60,538 nt of DNA from Paracoccus maritimus (GCF_025195095.1 NZ_JANAVZ010000012.1:1-60538); one strand, 5' to 3'; numbered from the stretch's first letter, positions 33,914 through 43,466 are shown. Numbers and translations: made by a program. The notes: generated from the letters alone by a model not told the origin.

Positions 33914-34686
33914 GCGTTCGCTTCGACGTCACGGGTCACGTCGCGCGAGTCACGATCGACCGTCCCGATCGGATGAACGCGGTTGATGCGGCGACCGAAG
34001 CCGAACTGAGCCGCATCTGGGCGCTGGTCGAGGCCAGCGATGACATCCGCTGCGTGGTCCTGACCGGCGCGGGCGACCGCGCCTTCAGCGCCGGCGCCGA
34101 CATGAAAGCCGGCAACGGTCTCAGCGGGCTGGAATACTGGGCCGCGGCAAATCCCGACGGGTTCGGGGGCATCGCGCTGCGGCAAAGCCTGACCGTGCCG
34201 GTCATCGCGCGGGTCAACGGCCTGGCCCTGGGCGGCGGGTTTGAAATGGTGCTGGGCGCTGACATCGTGATCGCCTCCAGCACCGCGCGTTTTGGGTTGC
34301 CCGAGGCCAAGGTCGGCCGCCTGCCGCTGGATGGCGGCATGGTCGCGCTGCAGCGGCTGATCCCGCGCAACATCGCAGCGGGGCTGATGATGACGGGACG
34401 GATGATGCCTGCCGACGAGGCTGCGCGCCTGGGATTGGTCAATGCGGTCGTCCCGCCGGACCAGCTTGACGCCGAGGTGGATGCCTGGGTCGCCGACATC
34501 CTGTCCTGCGCGCCCCTTTCCGTGGCTGCGATCAAGGACACGATCCGTGCAACCGCCCATCTGGACCCGCAAGAGGCACGCGACCTGCGTCGGCCGGCGC
34601 TGATCGCCGCGCTGCAGTCCGAGGATTCTCTGGAAGGCGTCGCGGCCTTCCGCGAAAAGCGCGCGCCCGTCTGGCGCGGCAGATAG
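33910..34686 (+). CDS. Enoyl-CoA hydratase/isomerase family protein
   Basis: 258 residues of crotonase fold. Oxyanion-hole segments GDRAFSAGADMKAG and VNGLALGGGFEMVLGADIVIAS; FGLPEAKVGRLPLDGGMVALQRLIPR, where one family position usually occupied by Glu (E164 of hydratase) reads as Asp or Gly by eye, so it may be an isomerase, hydrolase or lyase rather than a plain hydratase. Overlaps the CoA-transferase stop by ATGA. Acts on the CoA ester formed upstream. Confidence 0.9.
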   Translation: MSVRFDVTGHVARVTIDRPDRMNAVDAATEAELSRIWALVEASDDIRCVVLTGAGDRAFSAGADMKAGNGLSGLEYWAAANPDGFGGIALRQSLTVPVIARVNGLALGGGFEMVLGADIVIASSTARFGLPEAKVGRLPLDGGMVALQRLIPRNIAAGLMMTGRMMPADEAARLGLVNAVVPPDQLDAEVDAWVADILSCAPLSVAAIKDTIRATAHLDPQEARDLRRPALIAALQSEDSLEGVAAFREKRAPVWRGR

Positions 34687-34696
34687 CGGGGATGCC

Positions 34697-35038
34697 ATGA
34701 CGCTTGTGATCCAGGGCCAATGCATCGACATCAAGGACGGGATCTGCACGACCTCGTGCCCGGTGGACTGCATCTACGAGGGTGAGCGGATGTTCTACAT
34801 CCACCCGACGGAATGCATCGAATGCGGCATGTGCGAAAGCATCTGCCCGGTCGACGCGATCCGCTACGAGGATGAACTGGACGCAGAAAACGCCATCTTC
34901 GCCCGGATCAACCGCGAGGTTTTCCAGGCACCCACGGGCGAGATCGAGGAACCGGGCGGATGGTCGCGCGACATGGCACCGCGCCGCGACCACCCTGACC
35001 TGCCGCCGCGGCCCAGCCTGGCCACCCAAGACAACTGA
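34697..35038 (+). CDS. 7Fe-type ferredoxin (FdxA-like)
   Basis: 113 residues. Cys-rich N-terminal half: QCIDIKDGICTTSCPVDC (3Fe-4S/4Fe-4S pattern of FdxA) and CIECGMCESICPVDAI. The IYEGERMFYIHPTEC segment is diagnostic for FdxA-type ferredoxins. A Pro/Arg-rich tail follows. It sits in a catabolic operon, so it probably carries electrons to or from the FAD oxidoreductase three genes upstream. It does not look like a housekeeping copy. Confidence 0.92.
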   Translation: MTLVIQGQCIDIKDGICTTSCPVDCIYEGERMFYIHPTECIECGMCESICPVDAIRYEDELDAENAIFARINREVFQAPTGEIEEPGGWSRDMAPRRDHPDLPPRPSLATQDN

Positions 35039-35049
35039 AGGAAACCATC

Positions 35050-35916
35050 ATGCACGGAATTATCGCGGCGGTGCCGACTCCGGTCACCGCGCAGGGCCGG
35101 CCTTCAAAGGCCGCGTTTCTGGAACACGCCCGATGGGCGCTTGCCAATGGCTGCGACGGCGTGAACATCCTGGGATCGACAGGCGAGGCGAATTCCTTCG
35201 ACAGCGTGACCCGACGCGAGATCATGGCAATGGCCGCGAACGGGCTGGATCGCAGCCGCCTGATGGTGGGGACCGGCACCCCGTCGCTGGCCGAAACGAT
35301 CGCGCTGACACGGCACGCCGATGATCTGGGCTATCCCGTGGCGCTGGTTCTGCCGCCCTACTACTACACCCCGCCTTCGGACGAGGGATTGATCGGCTGG
35401 TATCTGGCGCTTGATGCGGCGCTGGCCGACCGGCCAATCCGCGTCTGGTTCTACAACTTCCCGCAGATGACCGGGTTCGTCATTTCTGCATCGGTGATTG
35501 AACACCTACACGCCCTTGCCCCGCACCGGTTCGACGGAATCAAGGACAGTTCGGGCGATCTTGACTATTGCCGGCGTCTGGCGACCAGCCTGCGGAACCT
35601 ACGGGTTTTTCCCAGCTCTGAAACCAGTCTGGCCGAAGGCCGCGCGGCCGGATTTGCGGGCTGCATTTCGGCCACCGCCAACCTGACGGCTCCGACCTGC
35701 GCGCGCGTCTGGGCGGGCGAAACGCATCTTGCCGGGCATCTGGCCGATATGCGCGGCGCGGTTTCCGCCCATCCCTTGATTCCTGCGGTCAAGCATCTGG
35801 TTGCCCGGCGCACGGGCGATCCCGCCTGGCAGAACGTCCTGCCGCCCTTCACCCGCCTCGGATCGCCCGAGACAAGAATTCTGGACCGCCTGACATCCGA
35901 AGTCCTTGCGGCCTGA
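35050..35916 (+). CDS. Dihydrodipicolinate synthase-family aldolase/dehydratase
   Basis: 288 residues of (beta/alpha)8 NAL/DapA type. GCDGVNILGSTGEANSFD (the G-S/T-T-GE loop), VLPPYYYTPP, FYNFPQMTGFVIS with the active-site Tyr, and Schiff-base Lys in FDGIKDSSGDLDY. Relatives include 5-keto-4-deoxyglucarate dehydratase and 2-keto-3-deoxy-pentonate dehydratases, which feed a semialdehyde dehydrogenase; the next gene is such an ALDH. It could equally be a retro-aldolase releasing pyruvate. Confidence 0.9.
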   Translation: MHGIIAAVPTPVTAQGRPSKAAFLEHARWALANGCDGVNILGSTGEANSFDSVTRREIMAMAANGLDRSRLMVGTGTPSLAETIALTRHADDLGYPVALVLPPYYYTPPSDEGLIGWYLALDAALADRPIRVWFYNFPQMTGFVISASVIEHLHALAPHRFDGIKDSSGDLDYCRRLATSLRNLRVFPSSETSLAEGRAAGFAGCISATANLTAPTCARVWAGETHLAGHLADMRGAVSAHPLIPAVKHLVARRTGDPAWQNVLPPFTRLGSPETRILDRLTSEVLAA

Positions 35917-35934
35917 GCGAAAACGGAGATTTCC

Positions 35935-37380
35935 ATGAAAGACATAAGCGACATCCACGGCCACCTGATCGCAGGCGAATGGCAGCGGGGCGATGACAGC
36001 CGCCCGAATGTGAACCCTTCGGATACACGCGACATCATCGGCCTCTATGCCTGTGCCGGTCGCGATGAAGTGGATCGCGCCGTCGGCGCCGCCCGCGCGG
36101 CCTTTCAGACCTGGGCCTTCTCTGGTCCGCAAGCGCGTCACGAACTTCTGGACGCCGTCGGCACCGAGTTGTTGACCCGAAAGGACGAGATCGGTCGCCT
36201 TCTGGCGCGCGAAGAGGGGAAAACCCTGCCCGAAGCCATCGGAGAGACCGCGCGCGCCGGCCAGGTCTTCAAGTTCTTCGCCGGCGAGGCCTTGCGGGTG
36301 ACCGGCGATGTGCAACAATCTGTCCGGCCCGGAATAGATGTCGAGGTCAGCAGGGAACCGGTGGGGGTGATCGCCCTGATCACCCCGTGGAACTTCCCCA
36401 TCGCGATTCCCGCCTGGAAGATCGCGCCCGCGCTGGCCTATGGCAACTGCGTCGTTCTGAAACCGGCCGAGCTGACGCCTGGCTGTGCCCATGTCATCGC
36501 GCAGCTTCTGCACAAGCACGGCTGCCCGCCCGGCGTTTTCAGCATGGTGATGGGCTCGGGATCCGTGGTCGGCGACGCGCTGGTGTCGCATCCGGATGTC
36601 GATGCGGTTTCCTTCACCGGCTCAGCCGCGACCGGATCGCGGATCGCGTCGACCTGTGGCGGCCTGCGCCGCAAGGTGCAGCTGGAGATGGGCGGCAAGA
36701 ATCCGATGGTCGTCATGGACGACGCCGACCTGAAAACAGCCGTGCAGGCCTGTCTGAACGGCTCGTTCTTCTCGACCGGGCAGCGCTGTACCGCGTCTTC
36801 GCGACTGATCGTGCAAGCGGGCATACACGACGCGTTCGTTCAGGAACTTGCCCGTCAGATGCGCGCGCTGCGTGTGGGCGACGCGCTGCAGGGCGACACG
36901 CAGATCGGGCCCGTCGTGGACGAACGTCAGCTGGCCTCGAATCTCGAATATGTCGAACTGGCGCGCCGCGAGGCATCCGAGGTGATCGGTGGCGAACGGC
37001 TGGACCTGGCCGCGCCCGGCTTCTATCAGGCCCCTGCCCTGTTCCTTGGCACGAAGAACGACGCTCGCATCAACCGCGAGGAAATTTTCGGCCCCTGTGC
37101 GACCGTGATCCGCGTCGATGATTTCGACGAGGCATTGGCCGTCGCGAACGACACCGATTTCGGGCTTTCCGCGGGGATCTGCACCAGCAGCCTGAAGCAG
37201 GCCACGCTATTCCGCCGCAAGGTCGAGGCGGGAATGGTCATGGTCAACCTGCCGACTGCAGGTGTCGATTACCATGTGCCGTTCGGCGGCCGCAAAGGGT
37301 CATCCTTCGGCCCACGCGAACAGGGGCGCTATGCCGCCGAGTTCTACACGGTGACAAAGACCACCTATCAAAGTGCCTGA
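35935..37380 (+). CDS. Aldehyde dehydrogenase, alpha-ketoglutaric-semialdehyde dehydrogenase-like
   Basis: 481 residues. Starts HGHLIAGEWQRGDD; VIALITPWNFPIAIPAWK, SFTGSAATGSRIA, catalytic Glu in LEMGGKNPMV, catalytic Cys in STGQRCTASSRLI, EEIFGPCATVIRVDD and VPFGGRKGSSFGPREQG. The QRCTAS and GRKGSSFGPREQG segments are typical of KGSADH enzymes, which make 2-oxoglutarate. It follows the DapA-like gene after 18 bases, a pairing known from glucarate, arabinose and hydroxyproline pathways. Confidence 0.9.
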   Translation: MKDISDIHGHLIAGEWQRGDDSRPNVNPSDTRDIIGLYACAGRDEVDRAVGAARAAFQTWAFSGPQARHELLDAVGTELLTRKDEIGRLLAREEGKTLPEAIGETARAGQVFKFFAGEALRVTGDVQQSVRPGIDVEVSREPVGVIALITPWNFPIAIPAWKIAPALAYGNCVVLKPAELTPGCAHVIAQLLHKHGCPPGVFSMVMGSGSVVGDALVSHPDVDAVSFTGSAATGSRIASTCGGLRRKVQLEMGGKNPMVVMDDADLKTAVQACLNGSFFSTGQRCTASSRLIVQAGIHDAFVQELARQMRALRVGDALQGDTQIGPVVDERQLASNLEYVELARREASEVIGGERLDLAAPGFYQAPALFLGTKNDARINREEIFGPCATVIRVDDFDEALAVANDTDFGLSAGICTSSLKQATLFRRKVEAGMVMVNLPTAGVDYHVPFGGRKGSSFGPREQGRYAAEFYTVTKTTYQSA

Positions 37381-37382
37381 GA

Positions 37383-38288
37383 TCAGCCCTGACCGGAACG
37401 GCGCGCCGCGACGTCGCGCGCCATCGCGAGGAAGGCGGCAAACCCCGCCGAGGGGTTCCGCCTTCCGGGATAATACAGGCTGAAGCCCGGACGCGACGGC
37501 GTCCAATCTTCCAACAGTCGGATCAGCCGACCGGATGCGATGTCGTCGATCACGTCCTGCTCGATGAAGAAGCCGATGCCCGCGCCGTCAAGAACCGCCG
37601 CGCGGGCAATCGCGGCCTCGTCCAGCGTCAGTCGTCCCTTGGCATCGATCTGCACGGTTTCACCGTCACGTTCGAAAGGCCACCGGAACAATGCACCATT
37701 CGGCAGCCGCACGCGAATGCACTCCTGCAACGGCAGATCCGCCGGGGTTTGCGGCGCGTCATGCGCGGCGATCCATTCCGGCGAGGCCACGACGGCGTAT
37801 CGCTGCGGTCGGCCCACCGACAGGGCGATCATGTCGCGCGGCACCAGGTCGGCGGGGCGAATACCCAGGTCGAATCCCTCGGCCACGATGTCAACCAGCC
37901 GTCCCTCGGTCACCAGATCGACCTGCATCTGGGGAAAGCGGCGCAGGAAGGCCAGCACGAGTGGCGCGATTTCCCGTCCTGCCTGGACCGACGCGTTGAT
38001 CCGCAGCAGACCCGAAGGTGTCCGGCGCTGCGACCGCGCGCCATCCATCGCACCCCGGATCTCTGTCACCGCCGGACCGATGCGCTCGACGAATTCGCGA
38101 CCGGCATCGGTCAATGACACGCTGCGCGTGGTTCGGTTGAACAGCCTCACGCCAAGGGCGGTCTCGAGCCGCCTGACAGTATGTGAAAGCGCCGTCGTCG
38201 AGATGCCAAGATCGATCGCCGCCGCCCGGAAAGACCCGCGCCGCGCGATGGCCAGAACCGACTCGAGTGCCTTCAGCCCGCTCTCCAT
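37383..38288 (-). CDS. LysR-family transcriptional regulator
   Basis: 301 residues from ATG 38288; the reading frame is open much further upstream, but the HTH begins immediately after this ATG ([20 protein letters not shown]). DNA-binding part includes [21 protein letters not shown] and [15 protein letters not shown]. The effector domain shows [19 protein letters not shown] and [15 protein letters not shown]. It is convergent with the ALDH (2-base gap) and divergent from the SnoaL/SDR pair, its likely target. Confidence 0.92.
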   Translation of the reverse strand: MESGLKALESVLAIARRGSFRAAAIDLGISTTALSHTVRRLETALGVRLFNRTTRSVSLTDAGREFVERIGPAVTEIRGAMDGARSQRRTPSGLLRINASVQAGREIAPLVLAFLRRFPQMQVDLVTEGRLVDIVAEGFDLGIRPADLVPRDMIALSVGRPQRYAVVASPEWIAAHDAPQTPADLPLQECIRVRLPNGALFRWPFERDGETVQIDAKGRLTLDEAAIARAAVLDGAGIGFFIEQDVIDDIASGRLIRLLEDWTPSRPGFSLYYPGRRNPSAGFAAFLAMARDVAARRSGQG

Positions 38289-38390
38289 TGTCCCGATTCT
38301 GTCATCACTTGATGCCGTTTTATCCTGATTATTAACGCGACCGTCCAGCCCTATATCTTGGTTCAGAACCAGAACCGGAAGGACTGCCTC

Positions 38391-38711
38391 ATGCAACTGC
38401 CCCGCCCCATCCAGACCTATTTCACCGCGCGTGCGCCACGGGACGGTGACGCCCTTGCCGCCGCATTCGCCTCCGATGCCATCGTCCATGATGAAGGTGC
38501 CGACCATCATGGCCCGCAGGCGATCCGCGACTGGTGGCTTGCCGCCAAGGCGAAGTATCATCATCACGCAGAGCCGATGAGCGCGATCGAAACCAGCGGA
38601 AAGACCGTGGTCAAGGCAAACGTGACCGGCGATTTTCCGGGCAGCCCGGCCGTGCTGACCTTTACCTTCGGCCTGAACGGTGACCGTATCTCTGACCTGG
38701 AGATCGGCTGA
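38391..38711 (+). CDS. SnoaL-like (NTF2-fold) small protein
   Basis: 106 residues from ATG 38391 with GGAAGGA seven bases upstream. A single NTF2-like domain: [40 protein letters not shown], ending [13 protein letters not shown]. The family covers isomerases, cyclases and non-catalytic proteins. Co-translated with the SDR (TGATG junction), so it may share its substrate. The gap 38289-38390 to LysR contains AT-rich sequence (TTTTATCCTGATTATTAACG) suitable for a promoter. Confidence 0.85.
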   Translation: MQLPRPIQTYFTARAPRDGDALAAAFASDAIVHDEGADHHGPQAIRDWWLAAKAKYHHHAEPMSAIETSGKTVVKANVTGDFPGSPAVLTFTFGLNGDRISDLEIG

Positions 38712-39490
38712 TGCCTGATTTCCTGGCACTGAACGGCAAGCGCGCGCTGGTCACCGGCGGCACGCAGGGCGCTGGCGCAGCCACCGTCGCGCTGTTCCGT
38801 GACTTGGGCGCGCAGGTCATGACGACGGCCCGCAAGCCTCCGGGCGATCTGACCGACGACATGTTCGTTGCCGCGGATCTGACCACGCCCGAGGGATGCG
38901 ACGCCGTGGCGGCGGCCGTGCGGGCCCGGATGGGCGGCGTCGATATCATCGTTCACATGCTGGGCGGATCATCGGCACCCGGTGGCGGCTTCGCGGCATT
39001 GGGCGAGGCGGAATGGCAGGCCGAACTGGCCCTGAACCTGCTTCCTGCGGTGCGTCTGGATCGGACGCTGCTGCCCGGCATGGTCGTGCAAGGCGCGGGG
39101 GTGGTGGTTCACGTCACCTCGATCCAGCGTCTTCTGCCGCTGCCCGAGGCGACGACCGCCTATGCTGCCGCCAAGGCGGCACTGTCGGTGTACAGCAAGA
39201 GCCTGTCGAAAGAGGTCTCTCCGAATGGCGTGCGCGTGGTCCGCGTGGCGCCGGGATGGATCGAGACCGAGGCATCGGTCCGGCTCAGCGAACGCGTGGC
39301 CGCCGAGGCCGGCACCGATCTTGATGGGGGACGACGGATCATCATGGACAGTCTGGGCGGAATCCCGATTGGCCGCCCCTCAACGCCCGCCGAGGTCGCC
39401 AACCTGATCGCCTTCCTCGCCTCGGATCTCGCCGCGACGATCACCGGCACGGAATACGTCATCGACGGGGGAACGGTGCCGACCGCCTGA
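38711..39490 (+). CDS. Short-chain dehydrogenase/reductase
   Basis: 259 residues. Cofactor loop [25 protein letters not shown] after strand 2 (NADP-type), [12 protein letters not shown] replacing the NNAG region, Ser in [21 protein letters not shown] as YxxxK, and [11 protein letters not shown]. Resembles SDRs found in quorum-quenching or xenobiotic-response LysR loci. Operon with the SnoaL-like gene; substrate unknown. Confidence 0.9.
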   Translation: MPDFLALNGKRALVTGGTQGAGAATVALFRDLGAQVMTTARKPPGDLTDDMFVAADLTTPEGCDAVAAAVRARMGGVDIIVHMLGGSSAPGGGFAALGEAEWQAELALNLLPAVRLDRTLLPGMVVQGAGVVVHVTSIQRLLPLPEATTAYAAAKAALSVYSKSLSKEVSPNGVRVVRVAPGWIETEASVRLSERVAAEAGTDLDGGRRIIMDSLGGIPIGRPSTPAEVANLIAFLASDLAATITGTEYVIDGGTVPTA

Positions 39491-39691
39491 GGCGGCGTGG
39501 TGGCGATAGAGACGTTGTGCAGGCTGCTGCGTCCCTTGACCACGTGCAGGGGCTGGACCGTACGACCCAAGTCTGGCCACAGGCAGCAGCAAGGCTGAAA
39601 GGAAATGTTACGATAAGGCGGCGCATTCGAATGGACCTTTCACCGGCGGCTTCTTTCCATCCTGCGCCGTTCCCATCAAATCCTGTCTTGA

Positions 39692-39709
39692 CGGCAAAGA
39701 CTCTTGCCG
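39692..39709 (+). promoter_or_regulatory. Small hairpin just before the 39724 gene
   Basis: CGGCAA (39692-39697) and TTGCCG (39704-39709), 6-base loop, ending three bases before AGGAA. It could mask or tune the ribosome site. The remainder of 39491-39723 shows no gene I can support. Confidence 0.35.
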
Positions 39710-39723
39710 AGCAGGAATCACAG

Positions 39724-40806
39724 ATGACATCCGATGATGATCCCCGGATCCTGCTTCTGGGGGCAGGGCATGCGAACCTGCTGGCGGTGCGTCTGTTGCG
39801 TGCGGAATTGCCGCGGGCCCGCATCACCGTGATCGACGCTGCGGCGCAGGCAAATTATTCGGGGATGTTTCCCGGCTATGTCGCCGGTCACTATTCAATC
39901 GACGAAATGCGTGTCGACCTCACGCGATTTTCCCGATCGCACGGGATTTCGTTCGTTCAGGGCTGTATCTGCGGGATCGACCCGATCGCCCGGAAGGCAA
40001 TCCTGCAGGACGGCACGCGGATCTCCTATGACCTTGCGGTTCTGGACGTGGGCAGCCACGGCACCATGCCAGAGATACCGGGTTTTTCCGACCACGCCAT
40101 TCCCATCAAGCCGCTTGACGGATTCAGCGCCCGGTTGCGGCAAACGCCCGCGACGATCCCCGCAGCCATCATCGGCGGCGGCGTCGCGGGCGCTGAAATA
40201 GCCCTTGCCCTGCGCCATCGCGGGGCAAGCCAGGTCACGGTGATCGAGGCGGGATCCGTCGTCGCGCAGGCATTGGGGCTGCGGGCGCGCAGATATCTGG
40301 CGGCGGCGCTGCACGGATCTGGTATCCGCATCGTGACTCGGGCCCGGATTGCGTCGGTCCAGAACGACGCGGTTCTCTTGTCGAATGGCACACGCATCGC
40401 CTCTGGCCTGACAATCGGCATCGCGGGTGCGCGCGCGCACGGCTGGATGAGCCTGACCCTTCCCGTGGACAGCGCGGGATTCGTCCGCGTGACCCCGACA
40501 TTGCAGGTCGAGGGACACGAGGCGCTGTTTGCCGTCGGTGACTGTGCCGCGATGGTGCATGCACCGCGCCCCAAGGCGGGCGTCTTTGCCGTTCGTCAGG
40601 CGCCGGTTCTTGCCGCGAACCTTGTCGCCGCGGCATCCGGCAAGCCCATGCGCCGATATGACCCGCAGCAAGATTACCTCAAGATCATCTCGCTGGGGGG
40701 GCGAAACGCTTTGGCCGAATGGCGCGGGCTGACCCTTCGTGGGGCGTGGCTGTGGCGATGGAAGGACAGGATCGACCGGCGCTTCATGTCCGAACTTCAA
40801 AACTGA
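39724..40806 (+). CDS. FAD/NAD-dependent oxidoreductase related to the flavoprotein found N-terminal to SelD
   Basis: 360 residues from ATG 39724 (AGGAA six bases upstream; longer in-frame starts exist). ILLLGAGHANLLAVRLLRAE, the diagnostic ANYSGMFPGYVAGHYSIDE, GGGVAGAEIALALRHRG for NADH binding, LFAVGDCAAM, and a C-terminus YLKIISLGGRNALAEW with LWRWKDRIDRRFM. This pattern belongs to the Ndh-like family that in many bacteria is fused to selenophosphate synthetase; here it stands alone. Probably a membrane-associated NADH or sulfide-type reductase. Its stop overlaps the converging gene by 10 bases. Confidence 0.82.
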   Translation: MTSDDDPRILLLGAGHANLLAVRLLRAELPRARITVIDAAAQANYSGMFPGYVAGHYSIDEMRVDLTRFSRSHGISFVQGCICGIDPIARKAILQDGTRISYDLAVLDVGSHGTMPEIPGFSDHAIPIKPLDGFSARLRQTPATIPAAIIGGGVAGAEIALALRHRGASQVTVIEAGSVVAQALGLRARRYLAAALHGSGIRIVTRARIASVQNDAVLLSNGTRIASGLTIGIAGARAHGWMSLTLPVDSAGFVRVTPTLQVEGHEALFAVGDCAAMVHAPRPKAGVFAVRQAPVLAANLVAAASGKPMRRYDPQQDYLKIISLGGRNALAEWRGLTLRGAWLWRWKDRIDRRFMSELQN

Positions 40807-41723
40807 TCGCAACGCGCCGCGCCGGGAAGGATCTGGGCCAGCACCGGATAGTGGTCCGATGGCCATTGCTTGTCCGGCCGCGACCGGATCGCGACTGGCC
40901 GATCAGTCAGCCGGGCGGCGCAGTCATGCAGGATGTGGTCGATCGCGCCAAAGAGGTTCAGGCCACGGTTGAAGTGAAAGCTTGACCCGCGAGCGGGCGT
41001 CAGGACCAGTCCCGCGTCCGTCAGGATTCGGGCTGTCCGGCTGCCCGCCAAGGCGTTCAGATCACCGGCCAGGATGACATGCTCTTGCGCCTTCAGCCAT
41101 GGTGCGATGCGCGCGGCCACCAGCCTGGCCGATTGTAGGCGATTTCGCGCACTGCGGAAGTCGAAATGGACGCTCACGACTCGCAGCCGCTTTCCCGTGC
41201 TGCGATCCTGAAACCAGGCCCAGGATGCAAAGGCCGGATAGGATCCATTGAAGGTCCGCGAATAGATCACGTCGGGTGTGTCCGAGAAAAAGAACCACCC
41301 CTGGTCAAGCAACCGCAGACGGTCCGTTCGATAGAAGATCGGTTGCGTCGATGGAAATTGCCGCCAGTCACCGCTGGCAGCGACCGAGAAATCCGGCATC
41401 GCAGCCTGCAGGTCGTCGCGGGCCAGGTTGACGGCACCGTCATCGTCATGGCGAAAGCTCTCCATTTCCTGAAATGCGATCAGGTCTGCGTCCAGGTCTT
41501 GCAGCACCTGTGCCATGGCCACGCGGCGCCGATGCCAGCCCTGAATCGACCAGGGGCTGTCATGCCGGGCATCAAGAAGAATGTAATGTGTGTTCATGGT
41601 CACGATCCGAAGGGCGCCGTCGACGCGCTTCGGAGGTTCCCCGCCTCGTGCGTTCCATGCCATCAGCGCGACGGCCAGCAGCGCAAGAAAGGCCGGAAAT
41701 GCAAGGTATAGACGCGGGCGCAT
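40797..41723 (-). CDS. Endonuclease/exonuclease/phosphatase-family protein, membrane-anchored or secreted
   Basis: 308 residues. N-terminal hydrophobic segment (LAFPAFLALLAVALMAW) acts as signal or anchor. The EEP fold follows: LRIVTMNTHY, LIAFQEMESF with the metal Glu, VILAGDLNAL (catalytic Asp and Asn) and PSDHYPVLAQI (catalytic His). The family includes nucleases, phosphatases and sphingomyelinase-like enzymes; which one is not clear. Transcribed alone, converging on the oxidoreductase gene. Confidence 0.88.
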   Translation of the reverse strand: MRPRLYLAFPAFLALLAVALMAWNARGGEPPKRVDGALRIVTMNTHYILLDARHDSPWSIQGWHRRRVAMAQVLQDLDADLIAFQEMESFRHDDDGAVNLARDDLQAAMPDFSVAASGDWRQFPSTQPIFYRTDRLRLLDQGWFFFSDTPDVIYSRTFNGSYPAFASWAWFQDRSTGKRLRVVSVHFDFRSARNRLQSARLVAARIAPWLKAQEHVILAGDLNALAGSRTARILTDAGLVLTPARGSSFHFNRGLNLFGAIDHILHDCAARLTDRPVAIRSRPDKQWPSDHYPVLAQILPGAARCDQF

Positions 41724-41762
41724 GGCCTATCAGGTGCAGGAAGTCCGTTCATGTCAATTCCG

Positions 41763-41784
41763 TGACGACGATCCGCTGTCGTCA
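41763..41784. promoter_or_regulatory. Inverted repeat in the 41724-41967 gap
   Basis: TGACGAC (41763-41769) and GTCGTCA (41778-41784) with an 8-base spacer lie between the divergently transcribed EEP-family and DUF3047 genes. It may be an operator or chance. No ORF in this 244-base gap looks real. Confidence 0.3.
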
Positions 41785-41967
41785 GCCCGACGCAAGAATG
41801 CCGAACCCGACGGCTGCCAGAGTCGCAGGACGAGTCATCCCTTTGTCCCGTGCGTCGCCGTTTGAGGGATCGCCGCGACAGCTACATCGTCACGATTCCG
41901 TGGCTGGTGCAACATTGCCGCGCACCGATAGGATGACGGCATCGACACGCCAAGCAGGAGAGCCAAC

Positions 41968-42636
41968 ATGCAGCGTCGCTCATTTCTGGCCACGGCAGCG
42001 GCCATGTGTGGAATCGGCGGCGCGTCTGTCGGCGACGCCCAGCAGGCCACGCGCATCCCCTTTGACAATGCATGGCGTGCAGTCAATTTTCCACGCCTCT
42101 CGCCAACCCGCTACGGGCTGGGGGGCGGAACCCTCTCGATTGCGGGGGATGCCAGTTCTTCGCTGATCTACCGGGCGGTGCCCGATGCGGCACACGGCGC
42201 ACGGACGGCGCAGTGGGACTGGAGCGTGACGCAAACCGTGCCGCCCACCGATCTGGCTCGCAAGGGCGGCGATGACAGAAACATCTCTGTTTATTTCGTG
42301 TTCATGCCGCGACAGGCGGCAAGCCGATTGTCGCCGGACACGTCTCCGCAGCGATTGCTGTCCAATCGTTCGGCGCGAACACTGATATATGTCTGGGGTG
42401 GCGATCGTCGCGAAGGCGCGATGATCGCAAGCCCCTATCTGCGCGGCCGTGGTTTCACGATCGCCCTGCGGCCTGCAGGCACCGGAAGGGGTCGGGCGCA
42501 GGTCGACCTGGCCCGCGATCATGCCGCCGCATTCGGCACCGAACCCGAAATTCTGGTCGGGCTGGCGGTTTCGGCCGACAGCGACGACACGGACAGTCAG
42601 CTGCGCGCCAGTGTGTCGAACCTCATCCTCGGCTAG
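41968..42636 (+). CDS. DUF3047-family exported protein
   Basis: 222 residues. Start [14 protein letters not shown] looks like a twin-arginine-type signal (RRSF) with a cleavage near DAQQA. The mature protein matches the DUF3047 pattern: [72 protein letters not shown]. Function of the family is unknown. CAGGAGAG precedes ATG. Its end overlaps the decayed ABC ATPase gene on the other strand by four bases. Confidence 0.85.
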   Translation: MQRRSFLATAAAMCGIGGASVGDAQQATRIPFDNAWRAVNFPRLSPTRYGLGGGTLSIAGDASSSLIYRAVPDAAHGARTAQWDWSVTQTVPPTDLARKGGDDRNISVYFVFMPRQAASRLSPDTSPQRLLSNRSARTLIYVWGGDRREGAMIASPYLRGRGFTIALRPAGTGRGRAQVDLARDHAAAFGTEPEILVGLAVSADSDDTDSQLRASVSNLILG

Positions 42637-43443
42637 GTCAGCGCGACCACCGGCCCGCCCGCAGCGTCTTCTTCCTGCCGGTCGTGGGACACCAGCAATG
42701 CCGGAATGCGGCTGCGGCGGATCGTCGCCAGTACAAATTCCCGGATGTCGTGGCAACGCCCTGGATCGAGCGCCGAAAACGGTTCGTCCAGCAGCACCGC
42801 CTTGGGAACTGCCAGCAGGGTGCGCATCAACGCCGCCCGTGCGCGCTGCCCGCCCGACAGCCTGGCCCCGCGCACCCAGCAAAGGCATGTGTCCGAAGCC
42901 CGCCGGCACGCTGTGGACCACACGGATCATCACCGGCAAGATCACCGCAATGGCGATCGCCGCACCGCTGATCCCGCGCAGAGAGATCACCGCGTATAGC
43001 GGTCTTGCCATGCTGCGGTCAGCCGCGTCATCCAATCGGGGTGCGGTTCCGCCAGAACGGTCCCCAGATCCGACAGCGCAGGCAACGCGGGCGCGGTCGG
43101 AAGGGCCGCGAACGCGGCCTGACCCGTGGCATCCAGCTTCGCCGGATCCAGACCGAGAACGACCCCAAGACTTCGATATTCTGCATTCGTGCCTGCGCGG
43201 CGGGCGCCAGCATGGCATCGGCCCGGCGTCGGCGGTATCGGCAATCGGGACATGCTGCAGCGTCACGCCTTGCCGTTCCAGAACCTTTTCGCCCACCGAC
43301 GTATGAAATCACTGGTGCGCTGGTCTCCGCCCCAGGCGTGGAAGAAGACAGTCTGGCCCCGAGCCTAGTCCAGCGTCTGTTGTCTGCGACAGGACGACGG
43401 TCACGCTCAGCATCGGCGCGGCGGCGGTCAGAATGGGGTTCAT
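42633..43443 (-). pseudogene. Remnant of a YnjBCD-type ABC transporter cassette
   Basis: Reading the minus strand from ATG 43443: a signal-peptide-like start (MNPILTAAAPMLSVTVVLS), then GQTVFFHAWGGD in one frame and GEKVLERQGVTLQHV in another, as in YnjB-type binding proteins. A C-terminal fragment (42987-43253: AFAALPTAPALPALSDLG, EPHPDWMTRL) follows, then an overlapping permease start at 43011 (MARPLYAVISLRG through [10 protein letters not shown]). This runs directly into the end of an ATPase ([33 protein letters not shown]). The binding protein has frameshifts and a large internal deletion; most of the permease and the ATPase N-terminus are gone. Confidence 0.85.
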
Positions 43444-43466
43444 CGAAGTCTCCGGTCCTATGGAGG

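Noticed and set aside
41980..43296. 438-residue minus-strand ORF spanning the DUF3047 gene and the decayed ABC cassette
   Set aside because: It runs antisense through a real gene and out of frame through recognisable ABC fragments.
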